Below are positions 61,300 through 64,000 of a DNA stretch of 64,000 nucleotides, in pieces (the stretch's first letter is position 1; each line of letters starts with the position of its first letter). Source of the DNA: an uncultured Roseibium sp. (lineage in GTDB: Bacteria > Pseudomonadota > Alphaproteobacteria > Rhizobiales > Stappiaceae). Location of the stretch: NCBI RefSeq assembly GCF_963675985.1, contig NZ_OY780957.1, forward strand, positions 1,100,001-1,164,000, written 5' to 3'. Position numbers and translations under genes: made by a program. The notes under the pieces were generated by a model that saw nothing but the letters and a program-made list of their open reading frames with translations, had not been told where the DNA came from and ran no database searches.

Positions 61300-61478
61300 G
61301 AATGTCCTGGCCATTCGATACGCGAAACTGCCCCTACCCTAGCCGCTGCTTGGTAAAGCGCCTGTTAACCAACGATTTTTCTGCGAAAGAACCGAACAGA
61401 AAAATACGCTGCCTTGCTGGCCCGGTCCGCGCTGATTAAGGTCTTTCGAAAACGCACGTTAGAAGAAGGTCTTTGAAC

Positions 61479-62153
61479 ATGAGCCAGTCCGGCACACCGG
61501 TCAGCGTCGTCTGCTTCGGCGATTCCCTGACCTGGGGCTTCAAACCGGGTGAACGCACCCGCTACGGCCACGATGTCCGCTGGACACGGCTCCTGCAGAA
61601 AGAACTCGGCGACGAATTTTACGTGATCGAGGAAGGCCTCAACGGCCGGACGACGGTGTTCGACGATCCGGTCCGCGGCGACAAGAACGGCCTTGCCCAT
61701 CTCGCGACCGTCCGCAAGACCCACATGCCGATCGATATCCTGATCATCATGCTCGGCACCAACGATCTGCAGACCCGTTTCGGCATGAGCGCGGGCGCCA
61801 TCGCCCACGCCATGTCCCGCCTTCTGGATTATGCCCGCCAACCGACCGACGATCCGGAAGGACGCGCGCCGAAGGTGCTGCTGATGGCGCCGCCGCCGCT
61901 CGGCGATTTTTCAAAATCACCGCTGGAACCGATGTTTTCCGGCAAAGCGAGCCGGGCCGAATCGATAAAGCTGAAGGACGACTACAAGCGGATCGCCGCC
62001 GATTACGGCGCGGCGTTCTTCGACACCGGATCCGTGGTCACGGTGAGCGCGGTCGACGCGGTTCACCTGGATCCGGACATGCAGCAGCCGCTGGCGGAAG
62101 CGATCGCCGGCGAAGTCCGGACACTGGCCTGGAAAGACAGCGATTCAGACTAG
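61479..62153 (+). CDS. SGNH/GDSL hydrolase (arylesterase-like)
   Basis: A 224-residue cytosolic SGNH hydrolase. Block I is VCFGDSLTWGF with the nucleophile Ser. The Gly block is EGLNGRTTVFDDP, block III is LIIMLGTNDLQTRF with Asn, and the Asp-x-x-His pair is in AVDAVHLDPDMQQPLA. This matches arylesterases/acetyl-xylan-type esterases of rhizobia; the natural substrate is unknown. Start ATG 61479 (AAGG upstream); a TTG at 61473 is in frame. It converges with the DUF1674 gene, 3 bp apart. Confidence 0.9.
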   Translation: MSQSGTPVSVVCFGDSLTWGFKPGERTRYGHDVRWTRLLQKELGDEFYVIEEGLNGRTTVFDDPVRGDKNGLAHLATVRKTHMPIDILIIMLGTNDLQTRFGMSAGAIAHAMSRLLDYARQPTDDPEGRAPKVLLMAPPPLGDFSKSPLEPMFSGKASRAESIKLKDDYKRIAADYGAAFFDTGSVVTVSAVDAVHLDPDMQQPLAEAIAGEVRTLAWKDSDSD

Positions 62154-62156
62154 GAC

Positions 62157-62420
62157 CTAAAAATCCGAAGTCAGACCCTTGATTTCCCAGTCGTCATAGC
62201 GGGTCGGCTCCAGGCCGCCACGGCCATTGACTTCCTTCGCCATTCCCGCCTGTTTAGCGTCGATGTCCTTTCGGCGTGCTTCCGCTTCCTTCAACGCCCG
62301 TTGGGCGGCCGGCGGCAGGTCTTCGAAGCGGCGCTTCGGCGCCTCTTCCAGCTGCGTGCCGAGAGACGGCGCATCGGCGGCAACCTTGAATTCCGGATTT
62401 GCGTCGCTGTCCCCGGTCAT
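62157..62420 (-). CDS. DUF1674/SDHAF4-like protein
   Basis: An 87-residue soluble protein ending KEVNGRGGLEPTRYDDWEIKGLTSDF, the hallmark C-terminus of the SDHAF4 family. The eukaryotic member helps flavinylated SdhA join the succinate dehydrogenase complex. The N-terminal part is disordered and charged (RFEDLPPAAQRALKEAEARR). sdh genes are not in the window. The ATG at 62420 is preceded by GGAGGACCACG. Confidence 0.9.
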   Translation of the reverse strand: MTGDSDANPEFKVAADAPSLGTQLEEAPKRRFEDLPPAAQRALKEAEARRKDIDAKQAGMAKEVNGRGGLEPTRYDDWEIKGLTSDF

Positions 62421-62571
62421 CGTGGTCCTCCCGGTTTCTCCGGATCTGCCCCGCTTTCAGCTTGAAGCAACGGCGGAACATCCCCATTTCTAACTCGATA
62501 TGAGGCTATATAAGGCCTCGCCCCCAATTGCAAAAAGGACCGTGCCCGACGGGCACGACGGAAAAGGCGAG

Positions 62572-63567
62572 ATGAACTACATCAAGACGGCAATGCTCCT
62601 GGCGGCGATGACCGCCCTGTTCATGGGCATCGGCTACATGATCGGCGGCCAGAGCGGCATGGTGATCGCGCTGGTGATCGCCGCCGGGATGAACATGTTC
62701 AGCTACTGGAATTCCGACAAGATGGTCCTGCGCATGCATCATGCGCAGGAAGTGGACGAGCGCACAGCGCCCGAATACTACCGCATCGTCCGGCAGCTGG
62801 CGGCCAACGCCGGCCTGCCGATGCCGAAAGTCTACCTGATCGACAACCCCCAGCCGAACGCCTTTGCGACCGGCCGAAACCCGGAAAATGCCGCGGTTGC
62901 GGCAACCACCGGCCTGTTGAACATCCTGTCGGCCGAAGAAGTCGCAGGCGTCATGGCCCACGAACTGGCCCACGTGAAGAACCATGACACGCTGATCATG
63001 ACCATCACCGCGACCATCGCCGGTGCGATTTCCATGCTGGCGAATTTCGCGTTTTTCTTCGGCGGCAACAGGGACAACAACAATCCGTTCGGCTTTGTCG
63101 GCGTGCTGCTGGCGATGATCGTCGCCCCGCTTGCCGCGATGCTGGTCCAGATGGCAATTTCGCGGAACCGTGAATATGCCGCCGACCGGATGGGCGCGGA
63201 AATCTGCGGTCAACCCATGTGGCTGGCCTCCGCGCTTCACAAGATCGCAGGCGGCGTGGAACACATTCACAATCCGGACGCGGAACACAATCCGGCGACC
63301 GCGCCTATGTTCATCATCAATCCCCTGTCGGGCGAACGGATGGACAACCTGTTTTCCACCCACCCGAACACGGACAACCGCATCAACGAGCTGCGCAAGC
63401 TAGCGGCTTCGGGCATGGGCGGCAGCGGATACGGCCAGGTGCGCGGCGGATATGATGCCGAGCCGGCATCCCGCCCCTCCGGCCCCAACCCGTCTGGCTC
63501 CGGCGCACCCGGTCCCTGGGGGGCCGCGCCTCGGGAACCCCGCCGCCCGAAAGGCCCATGGGGCTAG
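62572..63567 (+). CDS. htpX: Membrane zinc metalloprotease HtpX
   Basis: A 331-residue M48 protease that clears misfolded membrane proteins. Two N-terminal helices (about 5-22 and 25-42) are followed by the zinc site GVMAHELAHVKNHD (HExxH), then two further helices (about 145-165 and 175-195) and the third zinc ligand Glu in NREYAADRMGAEICG. The C-terminus is extended and Pro/Gly-rich (after about 290), longer than E. coli HtpX (293). The ATG at 62572 follows AAAAGGCGAG. Confidence 0.95.
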   Translation: MNYIKTAMLLAAMTALFMGIGYMIGGQSGMVIALVIAAGMNMFSYWNSDKMVLRMHHAQEVDERTAPEYYRIVRQLAANAGLPMPKVYLIDNPQPNAFATGRNPENAAVAATTGLLNILSAEEVAGVMAHELAHVKNHDTLIMTITATIAGAISMLANFAFFFGGNRDNNNPFGFVGVLLAMIVAPLAAMLVQMAISRNREYAADRMGAEICGQPMWLASALHKIAGGVEHIHNPDAEHNPATAPMFIINPLSGERMDNLFSTHPNTDNRINELRKLAASGMGGSGYGQVRGGYDAEPASRPSGPNPSGSGAPGPWGAAPREPRRPKGPWG

Positions 63568-63640
63568 AAGCCCCTTGGAAAATACCAGACAAGAAAGCGC
63601 TTTTACGAAACGAAGCCTGCGCTTATGATCAATGTATGCA

Positions 63641-63680
63641 CGCCGCGGCCGGCAATCGGTCGCGGCGCTTCTCTTTTTTC
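63641..63680 (+). terminator. Intrinsic terminator after htpX
   Basis: CGCCGCG-G-CCG (63641-63651) pairs with CGG-T-CGCGGCG (63657-63667), 10 Watson-Crick pairs plus one G-T, around loop GCAAT. CTTCTCTTTTTTC follows. Confidence 0.88.
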
Positions 63681-63710
63681 GCTTCAAAAGCACAAAAACC
63701 GGAAACGTCC

Positions 63711-64000
63711 TTGGCAAAGCCAACCCGCCCAAAACAAAAACAAGGCGCGCAAAACGGCGCTGAAAACCGTGAAAAACCCGGATTTGCCGCGCGAAAGGTC
63801 GCCGCGGACATTCTCGGCAATGTGGTTCACAAATATCGCCCGCTCGACGGCGAGCTGGACACGGGATCGGGCCATTCCGGCTTTCGCGCCCTTGCCGTCA
63901 ACGACAGGTCTCTGGTGCGCGCGATCGTCGGCGCCGCGCTTCGCCACCGGGGCGAAATCTCCGAAATTCTGAACCGTCTCCTCGACCGGGACATTCCGGA
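63711..64000 (+). CDS. RsmB/Fmu-like 16S rRNA (cytosine-C5) methyltransferase, 5' part
   Basis: The frame is open to the right edge, so only about 96 N-terminal residues are visible. ARKVAADILGNVVHKYRPLDGEL, RALAVNDRSLVRAIVGAALRHRGEI and LNRLLDRDIPE match the NusB-like N-terminal domain of RsmB (SUN/Fmu) family methyltransferases; the catalytic SAM domain is outside the window. I chose the TTG at 63711: an in-frame ATG exists at 63636, but the strong htpX terminator (63641-63680) lies after it, so an mRNA reading from there is unlikely. htpX next to rsmB is a conserved pair. Confidence 0.8.
   Translation, partial: MAKPTRPKQKQGAQNGAENREKPGFAARKVAADILGNVVHKYRPLDGELDTGSGHSGFRALAVNDRSLVRAIVGAALRHRGEISEILNRLLDRDIP

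Noticed and set aside
61346..61366. Possible CtrA box upstream of the SGNH hydrolase (GGTAAAGCGCCTGTTAACC)
   Set aside because: Spacing and the left half-site deviate from TTAA-N7-TTAA by at least two positions.

Overview
This 64 kb window is an uninterrupted piece of alphaproteobacterial chromosome, about 60% G+C. The ffh-aroQ-rpsP-rimM block next to trmD and rplS, the ureDABCEFG operon broken up by extra genes, a TIGR02302 gene beside argH-lptM-lysA, and a CpdR-like regulator together with CtrA-type TTAA-N7-TTAA boxes point to Hyphomicrobiales, most plausibly the Stappiaceae (Roseibium/Labrenzia/Stappia). The genus is inference from gene content. I saw no rRNA, tRNA, CRISPR array, prophage or complete insertion sequence.

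Layout. 0-10 kb: an AcuI/YhdH reductase, TrkH, the SRP/ribosome block (ffh, aroQ, rpsP, rimM, trmD, rplS) and leuC. 10-17 kb: an HNH nuclease, a TadG-like vWA pilus protein, acs, and a secreted vWA protein with four tandem C-terminal repeats. 17-24 kb: a minus-strand urease operon ureD-ureA-(67 aa)-ureB-(LprI-like)-ureC-(Cys-rich hypothetical)-GST-ureE-ureF-ureG. 24-33 kb: a DD-carboxypeptidase, a CobW GTPase, tesB, a UbiH-like hydroxylase, an SDR, a HIG1 protein, PduO adenosyltransferase and a rhomboid. 33-37 kb: etfB-etfA, 3-hydroxybutyryl-CoA dehydrogenase and an acyl-CoA ligase, a likely fatty acyl-CoA module. 37-38.3 kb: three tiny proteins with a common C-terminal tail in an AT-rich pocket. 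38-45 kb: tlpA, argH, lptM, lysA and a TIGR02302 membrane protein. 45-51 kb: cpdR, hpt and an MJ0042 zinc-ribbon protein, divergent from ftsE-ftsX-ydcF-plsC. 51-64 kb: chaC, DUF2125, a GNAT, an EamA transporter, a CoA ester lyase, an orphan ATP-grasp enzyme, lolA, ftsK, an aminotransferase, an SGNH hydrolase, an SDHAF4-like protein, htpX and the start of an rsmB-like gene.

The most unusual structure is a 264-bp element at 46909-47172 in the ftsE upstream region. It has perfect 21-bp terminal inverted repeats and encloses two arms of 97 and 98 nt. The arms and the ends are separated by three linkers of exactly 9 nt, so the + strand can fold as a symmetrical three-way junction. One arm is fully paired only if three G-U wobbles are allowed in the + strand. 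Second is the trio of small genes at 37330-38291, whose products all end in a G-[ML]-G-x-x-[VL]-D-[VI]-[ST]-[AV] tail. Third is a multi-hairpin, terminator-ended region between trmD and rplS that looks like a small RNA. Two exact CtrA-type boxes (upstream of ftsE and of an 86-aa acidic protein), together with cpdR, suggest that part of the window is under cell-cycle control.
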